Of a stretch of DNA of 64,000 nt, positions 29,691-40,958 are shown in pieces. The stretch is from Isoetes taiwanensis (taxonomy: Eukaryota > Streptophyta > Lycopodiopsida > Isoetales > Isoetaceae): positions 9,278,033 through 9,342,032 of the forward strand of contig JAJEKV010000047.1 of the NCBI GenBank assembly GCA_021234155.1, read 5' to 3'. Position numbers and translations under genes: made by a program. Position 1 is the stretch's first letter, and the number at the start of each line of letters is the position of its first letter. The notes below the pieces were generated by a model, which saw nothing but the letters and a program-made list of their open reading frames with translations, did no database searches and was not told the origin of the DNA.

Positions 29691-29867
29691 ATGGGGAGGG
29701 GGAGTACAACGGAACGGGGTTTTCGGGGGCGGGAATGGGACTGGCCAGGGAACGGGGCATCTTTCTCTTCAGACAGAACGGGGTAGCTCCAGGGAATTTA
29801 ATGCTCGTCAGCCCGTGGTACTCTGATCTTGTGTCAGTATGAGCCATAATGATTAACGGTCTTGCCT

Positions 29868-30005
29868 GTCCGAATAAACCACCGGGATGGGGTCATGGAT
29901 GCCCAACCGGATGGCCATCGCGGGCGCATGGATGTGTGGATGGCTATGGGATGGGGGCTGATGGGATGTCCGGAAAAACCACCGGAAATATGTCCGGAAA
30001 AACCA
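29868..30005. repeat. Short GTCCGGAAAAACCACC repeats
   Basis: Three copies of a TGTCCG(G/A)A(A/T)AAACCACC motif. It is a diverged version of the 27.3-kb minisatellite unit, separated from it by about 1 kb. Confidence 0.6.
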
Positions 30006-31290
30006 CATCCCGTTGTAGATATACGGGCACCCATTCAGCTGTTTACCAGGCAGAAGCTAGGAGTTGTGTGGAGAATTTATCTTTGTCGACAAGCTTTGCC
30101 TTGACTCTATCAGTATCAGTATTTAGAAGAGATTGAGATCCGCTTGGATCGTAAGATTTAAGTTTGGAATTTTCTAAAGCCAAATTGGAAAAAAGCATTG
30201 ACAGAAAAGCGTGGAAATTAGAGAGGAAAGGCCGGGCTGACAGAGTCAAGGATCATCCTTGCTTTGGCCAAGACGGGTTGCAATTCACAGGTGAAGACCT
30301 GGACGTCTCTGAAATTGAAAAAGGAGAGCAATATCTCCTGATAAGAGCCAAAGGGAGAAGACCGTGCTTAATTTGCTAGAGATCATAACAGGTATTGCAG
30401 GCACAGATCCACGCAAGGTTCCTGACGAATACGATTTGCATACCCGGTAGGGAAGTTTGCTTTAAATGATTTGCTCCTAGCGAATTAAGGAGGAGGCGGA
30501 TCACTAGAGAGAAACCAATCCTTGCTCTGCATGCACTCAGTACTGGGAAAAGAAAACAGCTTTTGCATGCTCTTTTGCATACTCCGAATATCAAGTTGAG
30601 AGGAGAAGTAAAACCAACTCGTCAGATAGTTGCAACTGTAAAGAAAACTCAATTTTAAAAGGAAGCACACAAAGCCCAACTGCATTCTAAATCACATGGA
30701 AATACATCAATAATGCATGATATTGCATGTGTTAATCTGATCTTCCTATAGAGCAATGCTCCTATAGACTCTCTGATAACATAAATTGCAATTCAAATGC
30801 AGAAACGAGTGATCATAAAAGAATTAGCAAGCAAGGCTTCGGAAACGAAATCCATATCATGCAAATCCGCTAGAAACAATCTGTATTTTGTCAGATCTCC
30901 TTGTGTGTAGAAGGACCGTTGCATATTGAGAGAAACCCATAAGCCATAAGCTATACCTCGCATGTTGAGAAAAAGCAGCATACCTGTCAAACAGCCAAAT
31001 CGAGGAGGAGGGTGAGCCAAAAAATTGTTAAACAAGAGCAGGATGATGGCGGTAAAAGGTAACATAGGTGAACATAATGCTAGAAGGAAAAAATGAAGAA
31101 TCTGTGATGGTAAGACATGAGATGGTAAGACCGGAGGGAAGCAATGGACAAGGAAAGAGAAGCTACTGTGAGAAGCCATAACCAGCCAGAAGAATGAAGA
31201 ACACATATATAGCTGCTCGTCCCATCCTAGAATGCCGATCCGAGGGCTCGGATCGATGCCATTATAATATTCACCTCTTACCTTTTATTT
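30006..31290. other. No gene recognised
   Basis: Short frames only. Near 31226-31252 is CCGATCCGAGGGCTCGGATC, a near-perfect palindrome in a context (CTAGAAT...ATCGATG) that matches the inverted start of the 365-bp repeat at 17.26 and 17.62 kb. Confidence 0.35.
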
Positions 31291-31684
31291 TTAGCTTTGG
31301 TGGCAAAGCACATTATCTTCCGTTTTCTTATCTGCCCTACTGGGCTCCTCATTTTTCCCGACTTCATTGGCTGCCTCGACGACCACATCCAATGCATGCT
31401 TTACTTCCATTGGACTCACATTCTTTTCTGTACAATATACAGAAAGATCAAAGCATATATGTAATTGAAATACCATCTACATTCAAAGAATAAAACTACA
31501 TCTCTTGTGCCAGTATTGATAAATGCCTCAACAACTTCGTGTTCTCGGCATCCAATTCGTCTGAATCATTAATTAATAGGCTATCTTCCTCTACGTATGA
31601 ACACAAGATGAACATCAAGTCAACACCTCCTAACTGCACAAACTCTAAACTCATTAAAATAAACTTACTTATATTTTTCTCCAT
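31291..31684 (-). pseudogene. Possible gene fragment, two exon-like stretches, unidentified
   Basis: Two minus-strand open stretches look exon-like: one ends ELDAENTKLLRHLSILAQE (31504-31640), the other contains EKNVSPMEVKHALDVVVEA (about 31320-31430) behind a TTGTACAG acceptor. Composition and helix periodicity look like real protein, but no family was recognised and no start or downstream exons were found. Confidence 0.3.
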
Positions 31685-31699
31685 GGTCGATGTATACTC

Positions 31700-32620
31700 A
31701 ATGTTGATGGTGTTGTATCTGCAACATGTTCTTCATCAATCCAATTAGATGGTTCGTCAATTGTATTTTCTGGAACTATTAGATGAAGTAAACAATATAT
31801 GACACTACAATGTTAACTATCAATCTTCATGACCCCAACAAGAGAGATAGCCAACAAAAACATGCACGCGATTTGCCCTCCCTCCCATCCAAAAAGAAAA
31901 AACAAAAAGGGGGCAAAAAAATGATGAAGAAAATTGAATTGAAGGTACATATATTTTTTAATTCTTATATTATACATTTATATTATGATGATACGCAATA
32001 AGAGTTTGTAATTGTCAAATCTTCATAATAATATTTAAATCATCGCTTTAAACTATCACAATTCATTTACAATTCTCACTAGGATATTCAGGGAGAAGAA
32101 AATAATTCACCATCAGCACTGGCGGACCCAACTTCGACACTTACAGCTCGTTTATCACCCTCCCACAACTAGTTTATCACCCTCCATATCTAGATTATCA
32201 CCTATCATATCCCATCCTAATTATATCTATTTGAGCCTGAATCCACGCCTGATCAGACCGAGAAGTTGCCAGTTTCAGCCTTTCACGGGTCTACAACAGA
32301 TAATCCAAATCATCTGCATCAACAAATCTAGCGGCTAAGATCTAATATGGTAAAGTGAAGCTTGCTTTCCCCCTCAACGATTGACATTGAAGCTATGAGC
32401 TTTTGGTTAAGATGAATTATAGTATTATTAAGATCAAACATATTCATGGAAGAATATAAATTACTAGAGTTTAGATTTGCATTATATCGTTCAAGCCATA
32501 GGCACTTTGTATCTTGGAAATTTATATGCATGCTTGAATGAAGCCTGGAATAAAAGCCTAGAATGTCTAACAATGGCTTTGTGCCAACGCAATGATAGGA
32601 CATATTATTTGGTGCCATAT
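31700..32620. other. Intergenic
   Basis: AT-rich and without a supported gene. A short A-rich tract lies at about 31888-31930. Confidence 0.4.
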
Positions 32621-32627
32621 TCATATT

Positions 32628-32713
32628 CACAATCACAATCACAATCACAATCACAATCACAATCACAATCACAATCACAATCACAATCACAATCACAATC
32701 ACAATCACAATCA
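32628..32713. repeat. (ACAATC)n hexanucleotide microsatellite
   Basis: About fourteen uninterrupted hexamers, flanked on both sides by short TCATAT repeats. The apparent SQ, HN and VI repeat proteins in this region are artefacts of this array. Confidence 0.95.
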
Positions 32714-32944
32714 CGCTCACGCTCATATTCATATTCATATATTGAAGACGAACTACAATCAGACCTCTCATTTCAAGTATTAAATTTATGATGTTTAATG
32801 TGAATTGCTACAATTCTCATTACACACTACAATCAGATTACTACTTCAAGAACTAGTCTCTTCTACACATTTGGAGTATTTTCTAATATCTAGGAAGGTC
32901 TTGATCCACCTCGGAACATGTGACCTGCGTATAACGAGTGGGAC

Positions 32945-33295
32945 TTATGTTATATTTTGATGTATAAGAACAACCAAAATTTGAGTGATAAATTTTGTAC
33001 CCATGCAATATAGTCCTGGGCGGACCTTCCTGTTGCATTTAACAGTCAAGTCAAGGCCTTGACGAACCTTTATTCCATCAGCTTCTGCATTACTAGTAGA
33101 TACTGCACTACACAGACAATTCAGGCTTATAGTCTTGATAACTCGACAACATTCTGAAGTTGCTGGGGTCTCTACATCTTGCGCTGCAGGAAGACATGGT
33201 GCTATATCTGACAATTTGCAGTCATATGCACTTGATATATGTAATATTAAGACAAAGCTCACTAACCATATTAACTGCACAATTGTTTCTTTCAT
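32945..33295 (-). CDS. DIR1-like non-specific lipid transfer protein
   Basis: A single-exon frame of 116 codons. Residues 1-23 are a hydrophobic signal peptide (LIWLVSFVLILHISSA). The mature part has the eight-cysteine motif in canonical order: C, C, CC, CLC (as in NCLCSAV), C, C. The family is small, secreted and disulphide-stapled, and carries acyl lipids; DIR1-type members act in systemic defence signalling. The ATG at 33295 is the only one giving a signal peptide. About 20 residues after the last cysteine (FITQILVVLIHQ) are longer and more hydrophobic than usual. This could be a lengthened tail, or a missed intron or GPI signal. Assignment to lipid transfer proteins is firm; the subclass is an inference. 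Confidence 0.85.
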   Translation of the reverse strand: MKETIVQLIWLVSFVLILHISSAYDCKLSDIAPCLPAAQDVETPATSECCRVIKTISLNCLCSAVSTSNAEADGIKVRQGLDLTVKCNRKVRPGLYCMGTKFITQILVVLIHQNIT

Positions 33296-33349
33296 TTCTA
33301 AACCTGCACATGTAATCTTTAAAGTTAAAGCCTTTGTAAAAAACTAATT

Positions 33350-35490
33350 TGCTAGTGTTAAATGTGTTATCTAGCCTCGTGCCTTAAGGCCACTAATTCT
33401 TTAAAAACGGTTTCAAGTCCATGCACATGTTTTCATAAACCAAGTCCCTGTAAAATTTATTTTTGACAGTCGATTAAAGGCAGATGATGAGATGAGAGAG
33501 CACAACATGAACTGTACAACTGGAAAATGAGAAGATAAACCACATAAAAGGTATCTCACAGTTTTATTGAGCATAAAAGATTCATAAAATGACTTCCTAG
33601 ATGCTGTAATATTTTTCGCCCAATTCACTTGAAGATTTGATAAAAATTGATGCCAATGGCCCAATGGTGTTAGCTTACACAACTTTTCTATGAAACAAAT
33701 ACAAAGAAGAAGAATATATGTTGAAAATGAATTTAGCTAGCCGGGGATAGATATGGTGGATGTAGCAGTGGGTGCCCTTTTAAGAATCTTAAAAAGAGTT
33801 GTTTTTCTCATGCAGGATTTGCAATATTGTGCATTGCTTCAGTTCATAAACAAACTGATCAGGGTCACTAGATTATAGTTTTACAATATGGCAACATTGA
33901 CACAATCTAGGAGGATGTTGCACCAATCAGTCGCTTAGGCATGTAGCATAAACAAGTCTTATTAAATTCCATTGGTCATAACAAGAAACTCCGTAAGAGC
34001 AGTTCTGCTATCAATCCTGCTATATCAACATGGATTCATGATCTGTAGAGCAATCAATTTTCTTCATACAGTAGCACATCACTGGTTACAGCCGACCAAG
34101 ATAAAAATTAGGTGGTTCAACGAAAGGCACTTAATATTTGACACACTCAAAGATCTTTGTGCAGTTGCACATTTGTGAGCTAAAAAATATGATTCAATAT
34201 GTAGCAATCAAATACCGAGGACAAATAGAAAATACGCTGTGCAAATATTTGCTTCCTTATTCTAGTTTTCAGAGCTTAGAAGCTTTAATGAAAGGGACTT
34301 ATAAAAAGGTAAGCCTCGATTGCTAACAAAGACAAACAGAAGTTGGTTTGAGTCTCTGTCAGCAAATCATTGCTATGGTTGATACAAGCTTCAAGACACA
34401 AACTGGAAAGCCAGATTCAATATCAAGGACTCATAATATTTAGCACAACAAAAGATGCTTTGTTGTCCTGGTTTTAAGAGTTCTAGAGGATTTAATGAAA
34501 GGGACTTATACAAAGGTAAGTCACGCTCTAAGTTCAAGATCCTATAGACACAGTGAAGATGCTTTGTTTCCGTATGTAGGATTCTTTAGCAAAACTCAAC
34601 GCATTTCAAAGTCAAGCGAAACATGAGAAAAATGAGCAAAAAACACTAACCTTCGAGCAAGTTATTTTCAGGACTTCACCTTTCCAATCGGAAAAGATAA
34701 TTGCCCTTTTTTCAACGCTAGGAGTAACGAACTACTTATCGTTTTTCATCCCCGCCAAACCATGGGCTGTTGTGACAAAAGCAAACTAGCGATGAAATCT
34801 TAGAAATTTCTAGGAGTACTTTATCCAACAATAGCTTGAAATTGTGAGACTTAAAGGAGTATAAGGGTACTAATAAACCATCCGTTATTATAAAAAATTA
34901 AACCCCCAACACAATTATGTTAAGTTAATGCTATGGACATTGCACACTTTCCGTTATGTTAAAAATTAACTTAACATAATGTGTAAAAAATGCATTCACA
35001 CAAGTTGCTAGGTTCTAGTTATATTAACATTTAACATAACAAGATTTGTTACCAATTTCATCCGAACATAAAGTTGTTAAGGGTATTTCAGATCCTGTTA
35101 AAAATCTCAACTTGCACTGTTAGAAAGCACAATGATTCTACTTGTACGTCAAGCCAAGTAGAGGAAATTTGGGCTCCTGCATTCTTTGCAGCAAGCAATG
35201 AATGAATCCAGGAACTAAATCCAATACTGTTGTTTGCCAATAACAGATCTTTCTTATAGACACTAGCCTAGAATTTATAAGCACAAGAATTTAGCACCTT
35301 CTTGCACTATAATAAATGTCCTGCGTTAAAGAAAAGGAACTTTTAAAAGACAACAGGGACATGAAAATTATCAGGCAATTAGATGGACATGCAAAAACTT
35401 TGTTATAGAGCCCTTCTGTCATACAACCTCAAAACTCCTAAGATACAACCCGACCAGCTTGTTTACTGACCCTCAGTTTGGAATGACACT
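33350..35490. other. Intergenic; imperfect inverted repeat at 34908-34984
   Basis: No gene recognised. ACAATTATGTTAAGTTAA and TTAACTTAACATAATGTG form an inverted repeat of about 18 bp separated by about 40 bp. A partly duplicated segment, TTTAATGAAAGGGACTTATA, occurs near 34285 and 34491. Confidence 0.45.
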
Positions 35491-35945
35491 CTAACTAGTC
35501 GAAGAGCTGCTTGAACTTTGAATCTGAATGGCTTGGTCAACTAGGTCATCTTCTTTTGCAAGCTCCAACAAGGTGCACAATCTTCCATAAAATTTGTTAC
35601 TTTTCTGAGCACTCACAGTTTTTAACACCATGACACCAACTGTACACATCAGTTTTGTCGCTAACTCCTCCTTGCATGAGCAATTCTGGAGCCACATATC
35701 CTTTATAGTGGCATATCTAAAGCTCTCATCTATATTGGACAAACCAAAATCAGAAACTTTGGGAAAAGAATGTGAATCTAATAGTATGTTTTGAGGCTTC
35801 AAGTCCAGATGCAACACTTTTTACTAAACTCTTCATGCAAGTATGCCATGCCGTTTGCAACATCAAGTGCAATCTTGAACCTTACGTTACAGCTCAAGGA
35901 AGAACTGTGTTCCAAAAACCCACTAATCAAGAGACCATCAAGGAA
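35491..35945 (-). pseudogene. Receptor-like kinase fragment
   Basis: Minus-strand frames carry the kinase core pieces DVANGMAYLHEE, then (after a frame change at about 35815) LHLDLKPQNILLDSHSFPKV and SDFGLSN, then a tail ending LCTLLELAKEDDLVDQAIQ. HxDLKPxNILLD and DFGLS indicate a receptor-like kinase of the LRK10/SRK-like type. The P-loop, catalytic lysine and a proper activation segment are missing, and the region after DFG is scrambled by indels. It is a truncated, non-functional copy, back to back with a CYP51 fragment. Confidence 0.8.
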
Positions 35946-36080
35946 TCTGTCTACACATTTACACCTTCTCAATCTATCTACACAATCTACGCTCTCTCTA
36001 CATATGTCTATAGATTTACACCTTGTCAAAATGTCTATACATTTACATTTATACCTTCTCAATCTGTCTACAAATTACGA
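35940..36080. repeat. Short degenerate TCTACACATTTACACCTT repeats
   Basis: About five imperfect copies of a TCTACA(C/A)ATTTACACCTTCTCAA-like unit lie precisely between the two pseudogenes. Confidence 0.6.
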
Positions 36081-36084
36081 TACC

Positions 36085-36622
36085 AGCACAATGCAGGAGA
36101 GATAGAGCTCGTAAAGTATTAGCAGATGCATTTGTAAGAATCATCTAGAACATTCGAGCTTCAGGTCATTCAGAATCTCATAGGCTGCAAGCATTCATTG
36201 ACTCGAAATACGAATCAATTGGGCGTTTAACTACAATTGCTGAATGCACGGGATTGTTGATAGCTGCATTATTTTCTGGGCAACATACCAGTTCTATCAC
36301 TTCAGCTTGGACTGAAGCTTATTTCATGAAGTACAAGCAATATTGGGATGCAACTGTAGAAGAACAGAGGACCATATTAAGGCATCATGACACAAAGTTA
36401 GATTCTGATGTTTGTATGAAATGTATTCCTCGCACAGAAGCATGAAGGAAACATCTCTAATTATGCTCATGAGATACTGCCATACTGACTTCACCATGAA
36501 AACTCGGGAGGGAAAGGAGTGCACAGTTCCTAAGGGCACATTATTGCTACATTTATTGCTACATCTCCATCTTTTGCAAATAGGTTACCGCATATTCATA
36601 AAGAGCCCAACAATTTGATCCA
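36085..36622 (+). pseudogene. CYP51: CYP51 (sterol 14-alpha-demethylase) fragment
   Basis: Plus-strand frames show the CYP51 signature around the I helix: FIDSKYESIGR, then TGLLIAALFSGQHTSSITS, then KYWDA. Further on come TREGKECTVPKG and NRLPHIHKEPNN in shifted frames. AALF(A/S)GQHTSS is specific to CYP51, the microsomal P450 that removes the 14-alpha methyl group of sterol precursors. At least two frame changes and internal stops are present (about 36150, 36440, 36580). The N-terminal half and the heme-cysteine region are absent, so this is an inactive partial copy, not the sterol gene itself. Confidence 0.88.
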
Positions 36623-36624
36623 TA

Positions 36625-37910
36625 ATGATTCGCTGAAGGCAGGGAAGAAGATAAGGTAGCAGGTGCTTTTTTTATTAGAAGAAACATTTGCATACATGCA
36701 AGTCAAAACAATCTACAGTGTCCTGCTCAGGAAACGTGATATGGAACTTATATCACTTTTCCTACAGCCTGATTGGAATGCCATGGTGTTGGAATTAAAG
36801 ATGCCATCATGGTTCGCTATAAGAGATGCCCAACTATGATTGACCGATTTTGCTGCCAAAGCGCTGGTGGCCTTTATGCTACATGAGTTAGCCTGAGATG
36901 TCAAAGCTTATGAGTTCTGCAGAGGAGGTATTTTATGCTTTATACAGAGGTACTAGTAGCACAAGCATTTATATTCTTGCATAAAATGTATTTGGTGAAC
37001 TTGCATTTATTCCTGTGACGACACTCTGGTGTGCTAAGTCATTTGACTTATCAACATGATCTGTCTTGGCTCTCATAAACTAATCCTGGAGCTTTATCCT
37101 TGCAGGCATTTCAAAGTGCATGGGCAAAGGCTTGCCAAGTCGACATGCAACTCTCTTAGTTCCTGATCACACCTTTGTGTTTGAACCAGTTCTAGCCAAC
37201 AGAACAACAAATCATACTAACTCCAAACTAATTTCTTCTTCATTACTAGCCATTCTTCTACAATCCAACCTAAGCAAATAAACAGAATGGACAAAGCTTG
37301 TTGGGTTGTTTTCTAGTAAGAATTATGATCCAAGAAAATTACTCCAGGGAAGCAATGAACATACAAAGATTCGGAGAAAAATAATCGGAGAAAAATAATC
37401 AGAGAAAAAAAATTATAAACACAAAGAAGAATGAGCATTTGTAGAATGCAAGAAACGAAAAGAAAACACCAAATACATGGGCGAACCTACTATTGACGTG
37501 GGATATCATCCGAACTGCTGCTGCTGGCGACCTGCGCTCCGGAACTTAACAGCCAGAGGTAGGGATAAATTTCGGACAAGGATTAAACAGTTTAACAGAT
37601 GGTTAAATTGTAACCCAACAAAATGTATGTGAACCTGGGTTAAGTAAGATTTTAACGTAACCATGGGCTTATTAAAACCCGGTTTTTAACAGAACGCCGT
37701 TATCGTAAAGTCTTAACATAAAGCTAATACCCGTGTTGTCTAATAACCGCTAAGAGTATAAATCTGACTACAAGCATGACATGCAAGAGAAAGAGAAATA
37801 GGATTAACATCTGCCAAATATAGTTTCATTGTATAACGGTGATGCAATAAGGTTAAAAACTGTGGAATGCGTATAATATTACTCAAGATTTTTGAAGGTC
37901 AATGGGACGT
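36625..37910. other. Intergenic, no gene seen
   Basis: Only short, unconserved frames. AATAATCGGAGAAAA is repeated two to three times near 37380-37410. Confidence 0.45.
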
Positions 37911-37911
37911 A

Positions 37912-38275
37912 TTCGTATAGTTATACGTAGAATTGTGATGCTGGAAGGATGCCGAATCATGGAGGCGATGGTCTGCTCCAGATGTCGATTGGAATGCAGC
38001 ACGTAGGCGCTCTGGCGAGCTGGTCATGCCCGGCTGCAGGTAAGCCATAGTCTAGGTTTGTTTCTGCTTTTGCTCTTGCAAGCAATTTTGCCACAGTAAA
38101 GTCGATTGTGTTCTCTTCTTTCAAGCTTTGGGGAAGTTGCTGGAAACGGCTGCCACATTTCAAAGGTAAGATGCTTAAGAGACAAGCGAGGAAAGGGAGG
38201 GGAAAAATTGGAGTGAATTTGTATGCTGGCACCATAGATGAGTTGATAGATGTTTGTGGTTAGGGTAGCGGAAGC
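37912..38275 (+). mobile_element. Truncated relative of the Rep element at 56 kb
   Basis: It shares with 56337-56730 the start GTATTCGTATAG, a CxRCxxxC-type segment followed by the probable donor ACGTAGGCG, and an exon encoding MLKRQARKGRGK, then VNLYAGTIDEL. Within the exon the two copies differ mainly at third codon positions. Similarity stops at about 38260, before the HUH domain, so this is a 5' fragment. Confidence 0.75.
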
Positions 38276-38572
38276 GCTTTGGTGGCTTGATTTTTACTCA
38301 TTCTTGTAGATTTGTGTTTGTAGTATCAAAATGAGGAAAACTTGTACGTATAACCATCTCGATCCCCTATGAAATTCTATATATTTCAGACTGTGACTTT
38401 GCACAAGGTTATTGAACAACATATCTGATACAAGTTTATGAAACTGTTACTGATTTTGACTTTGAATATTGATAATGGAACTTCTTTAGAATCTTTAAAG
38501 GAAGTACTCATTTATGTTCAATTTGAAGTTGATTAACTTCAAAACCAGTGAGAAAATTATTGTTATGTTCCC

Positions 38573-40958
38573 ATATGACAAAATCGCAGCCCGCATGGAA
38601 CTACCTTAGCATGATAAGGTATTTAGATAAATCGCATGATAAAGAGAATAGAATAGAATAGAATAGAATAGATTTTTATCGTCCTTAGAGAACGGAACAA
38701 AATATTTTTACCCCGGTTATTGTGATTCCATCGCAAAAAATTCCATCCCGCGGAATCACCAGGCCGGAGACCCCGTTATCCGTACCAGAGCCCCCGTTAT
38801 CCGTACCTGACAGGGTCGCTTTCAGATCATTTATACCTTCCGGCGGAATCACAACTTTGCTATTCCGCCAGATGGAATCGCCAATTTACGATTCTTCGAG
38901 ATGGAATCACTGCTCATGTATTCCACCGCATCTAATCACAATCAGTATTATTTATTCCGCGAGGCGGAATCACAATCGTGTTATTCCCGCCGGCGGAATC
39001 ACAACCTTGCTATTCCGCCCGGATGGAATCATTTAACGCCCCGATTCCATGAGATGGAATCACCACTTACGTATCCCACCGCAGAATCACAACATTGCTA
39101 TTCCCGCCGGATGGAATCACAACCATGCGATTACGCGGTGGAATCACAAATGTAAGATTCTTCGAGATGGAATCACCACGAATGCATTCCGCCCGACGGT
39201 ATCAAACCGCGATATTCCGTGGGCCAGATGGTTCAATCCCAGCAGAAGTTTATGCTGATTCTATAAAAAATGGTTGAGGATACTTGAAGATCATGAATGA
39301 TGCAAAAAAAAAAAATGGCTATTCCATTTTGTTTGTGCATGTCCATTGTTATACTATGCACTGCCCAAATTTTTTTTGTTGGGGATTTGAACCCCTTGCC
39401 AATATCGGCAATGCCATGGGCTGCTTCAAAGCAAGAGCAAGAAATAAGCCCGTTTTAAAGCAAGAAATAGAATAGAAACCCCCTTCTTACCATAAAATAT
39501 TGTCTGGCTCTAATCTTTGTTGGGTTTGTTGGGAATCCATGCAGGAGAGGCGGATTTACCGCTTGCCACTATCTTGCCGCCCGTCCGGCTAATTGAACTG
39601 GCATTATCGCCATGGCCAGGGCTCTGTGGGCCAGAAATCCACAATCTTTTTGCTCTTATGCGGTCATGCGACTGGGTGTAGATCATCGCGAGAAGGGAAA
39701 CAACGCCGCCAAAGTGGGAGCGACTTACGCCATTTGGATATTTTATGGGCTGGCTTGGATTACAGTAGGGAGGCTTGGAAACGATCACAAACTGTTGAAA
39801 AGTTGTAAGCCATTGGATTTGAATTGTCCTCCTATGATTTTGTGCAATAGGAGTTTGTGCAGTAGGGTCTAGATGCTATAGCGGTGAAGAATAATGGCGA
39901 TGGCCCAGATCGGATGGAAAGCCTCTGATTGAAGCAAGAAAATGCTTAGAATCCACGACCAAAGACTTCTATGTGCAAGCTTAACCGTAGAATAAAAACC
40001 TCAACACATAGCCGTCATCCGCTTCAAATCTCCTCTCCGCCATCGCTACCACCGTTTCAAGATAATACACCACATGCGCCATCGCCGCCATGGCCATGCT
40101 TTGCGACCTCGCGCCATGCTGCGACTTCTCACTGTCGGCCATGCTTGTAAAACAACACGGAAAACAATCGGCCATATTTGCAGCTTCTTTGCATGTGCAA
40201 ATACAATGAGCCTGTAAGCTGCATTAATCCTATCTCTCATGTTCCATCCAGCGCTCATTAAGCTTCATTATATCAAGAATTCTGTGAATCCATCCAGCGC
40301 TGCAACCAGCCTGTTCTAACCACAGAAAACAGGTTTGTTCTAACCCCAGCCTGTTATTTGCCATAGCCGCACCCGCCTTCTGCCTGGAAAACAAGAAAAC
40401 AAGTGAAAAAATGGTAGCCAAATGCGTTTATTGCCGCCGTATGTGCTCCCCCAAGCACCGTTTCCAGGCGATTCCCCAAGCTCAAGGTCTTTTACCTTTC
40501 GCTCAACGGATTTCCTCAACTCCAGGCAGTTCACAATGAGCAAAACCTCCCAATGACGGACGTCAAAAAAATTTGAATTTTTACTGGAATATTCTGGATG
40601 GTGATTCCATCACATAGAATAACAGAGCGGTGATTCCGTCCGGTGGTATTTGGCAGATGTGATTCCGCCGGAAGGTATAAAACGGACGGCCAGGATGGAC
40701 CCTACAAACGGATGGCTGGGATCCATCAGAAGGTACACCTGACGTTGTCAGGTACGAATAACGGGGCCTCCGGAACGGATCCCGTTCCGGGAGGGTCTGT
40801 GATTCTGCGGGAAAGAATATCTTGCGATGGAATCACAATAACCGGGGTAAAAATATTTTCACGCTTAGAGAACAATATAGCATAAGACAAAATCGCAGCA
40901 CATATGGAACTATCTTAGCATGTTAAGGTTATTAGATGAATCACGTGATAAAGAGAGA
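38573..40958 (-). mobile_element. Severely truncated LINE tail with about 75-bp flanking duplication, later split by a foldback element
   Basis: (GAATA)n followed by GATTTTTATCGTCC (38647-38683) is the inverted 3' tip of the window's LINE family; it resumes after 40863. The outer flanks 38573-38645 and 40880-40958 are direct repeats (GACAAAATCGCAGC, GGAACTA, CTTAGCATG, GATAAAGAGA) differing at roughly one base in eight. They are best read as an unusually long target-site duplication. Confidence 0.6.
38694..40863. mobile_element. Foldback / MULE-like DNA element (2170 bp)
   Basis: Terminal inverted repeats of more than 40 bp share AAAATATTTTTACCCCGG and TTATTGTGATTCCATCGC, reading in from both ends. 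Similarity extends to about 130 bp with GTACCTGAC...GTC. A 10-bp direct repeat CTTAGAGAAC lies exactly outside both ends (38684-38693 and 40864-40873), fitting the 9-10-bp duplications of Mutator-like elements. The arms carry many copies of a GATGGAATCAC / GGCGGAATCAC motif (about 38740-39240, mirrored at 40590-40680). No transposase was seen; interior ORFs are unrecognised. Confidence 0.8.

Noticed and set aside
32477-32791. Proteins made of SQ, HN or VI repeats
   Set aside because: All three are translations of the (ACAATC)n microsatellite.
39510-39872. ORFs of 86-92 codons inside the foldback element
   Set aside because: Overlapping on both strands, no domain, and composition follows the element's GC-rich palindromes.
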